Source of the DNA: JASFQI01 sp050115555
Lineage (GTDB): Bacteria > Desulfobacterota > DSM-4660 > Desulfatiglandales > HGW-15
Direction: 5' to 3'
Assembly: GCA_050115555.1 (NCBI GenBank)
Contig: JASFQI010000048.1
Coordinates: 1-20,332, forward strand
Length of the DNA stretch: 20,332 nucleotides
Each line of letters begins with the position of its first letter. Position 1 is the stretch's first letter. The translations under genes were made by a program, and so were the position numbers. Shown in pieces: positions 19,858-20,332 of this stretch. The notes below the pieces were generated by a model that saw only the letters and a list, made by a program, of their open reading frames with translations, was not told the DNA's origin and made no database searches.

Positions 19858-20332
19858 GTGAGGAAAACGTTGAAAGGAACATGGAACGGCATGGCCGTGA
19901 TGCTGGCCTTCATGCTCGTCTTCTCAGCGGGCATGAGCAGCGCTTGGGCGGCCAATTGCGGAGATACGGACTTTGACGGCGTTACCGATACGACGTGCAG
20001 TTGCGGCGACGTCGTCGTTGGCGGCTCTGGCGGCGTGCAAGGCGCGGGTCCCTATACCTATACCCTGACTGCCGACCTGACCTGCTCCACCCGTCACGGC
20101 CTGATCGTCGGCAACGAGTATATCACCATTGACGGCGCCGGCTTTAAGATCGACGGCAGCGGTCTGGCCATGTCCAGCCGTAATTGCGAGGTTATGGTTG
20201 CGCCCGAAGAAGAACCGGACCGGATGTGGTGCGTAGGCCATCCTTGCCGCCAGTCGGCTGACGGCAACGTGCTGGATTCCGGGATCGTCAATGCAAACAC
20301 CACGTTAGGCAATTCATGCAACCCGGCCGCTG
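19858..20332 (+). CDS. Secreted protein, N-terminal part, possibly beta-helical (3' end outside window)
   Basis: The frame is open from GTG 19858 to the window end (158 codons) with an excellent ribosome-binding site at 19843-19849. The N-terminus is a signal peptide with a basic start (RKTLKGTWNG), a hydrophobic core (MAVMLAFMLVFSAGM) and a probable cleavage at SSAWA|AN. The mature part is Cys-rich (NCGD, TCSCGD, LTCS, NCEV, WCV, PCR) and contains HGLIVGNEYITIDGAGFKIDGSG, the kind of rung sequence seen at the start of right-handed parallel beta-helix surface proteins. A short DTDFDGVTDT loop near the mature N-terminus could bind calcium. Third codon positions are richer in A and T (GAT, TAT, GTT, GGT) than in the genes upstream. 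The gene could encode a surface polysaccharide-active or adhesive protein, but the function is not shown. Confidence 0.8.
   Translation, partial: MRKTLKGTWNGMAVMLAFMLVFSAGMSSAWAANCGDTDFDGVTDTTCSCGDVVVGGSGGVQGAGPYTYTLTADLTCSTRHGLIVGNEYITIDGAGFKIDGSGLAMSSRNCEVMVAPEEEPDRMWCVGHPCRQSADGNVLDSGIVNANTTLGNSCNPAA

Noticed and set aside
19762..19861. Small upstream ORFs with AAAGGAGG near 19765 and a frame ending GGTGA over the start of the last gene
   Set aside because: The frame after the ribosome-binding-like site would need an ATT start, and the ATG at 19823 is poorly placed. Possible leader peptide but unsupported.

Overview
The window looks like chromosomal DNA from a GC-rich Gram-negative bacterium, most likely a deltaproteobacterial or Desulfobacterota lineage. 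I infer this from four things: a PilMNOPQ-like operon with a lipoprotein secretin, a DtxR regulator with a FeoA tail, surface proteins ending in a choice-of-anchor U-like domain plus a CFI-type cysteine tail, and short phased intergenic repeats. There is no rRNA, tRNA, CRISPR array or insertion sequence that I can see.

Left part (1-3600), a metal-related block. It opens with the 3' end of a heavy-metal P-type ATPase. Next come a two-HTH protein of unknown function behind a strong sigma70-type promoter, a periplasmic DUF4198/NikM-like protein, and a 56-aa protein. A convergent DtxR/FeoA regulator follows, with a clear promoter of its own and a near-palindromic operator candidate over its start site.

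Middle part (4058-15085), one co-oriented operon for a type IV filament or type II secretion-like machine. In order: two large prepilin-like proteins (349 and 303 aa), a PilM-PilN type fusion (actin-like domain, one membrane segment, periplasmic domain), PilO-like, PilP-like, a lipoprotein secretin with two tandem N0/STN-like domains, a PilT-type ATPase, a GspE/PilB ATPase with a four-cysteine zinc motif, and a GspF/PilC platform protein. The mixture (PilT plus GspE/F, oversized pseudopilins, no small major pilin and no prepilin peptidase here) does not fit textbook T2SS or T4aP neatly.

Right part (15217-20332), exported proteins. These are a small lipoprotein, a periplasmic protein with a single STN-like domain, two neighbouring secreted proteins sharing a repeated ALGxPD...FIDAV domain (one copy, then two copies plus FN3-like, Asp-rich and anchor domains and a C-terminal GGCF tail), and the start of a further secreted, possibly beta-helical protein that runs off the window. 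They are plausible clients or accessories of the machine upstream.

The most unusual non-genic signal is four short phased repeat elements between 13.8 and 17.4 kb. Two are built of octamers arranged as imperfect palindromes and two of heptamers. Each lies just upstream of a start codon (the pilC-like gene, the small lipoprotein and the two surface-protein genes).
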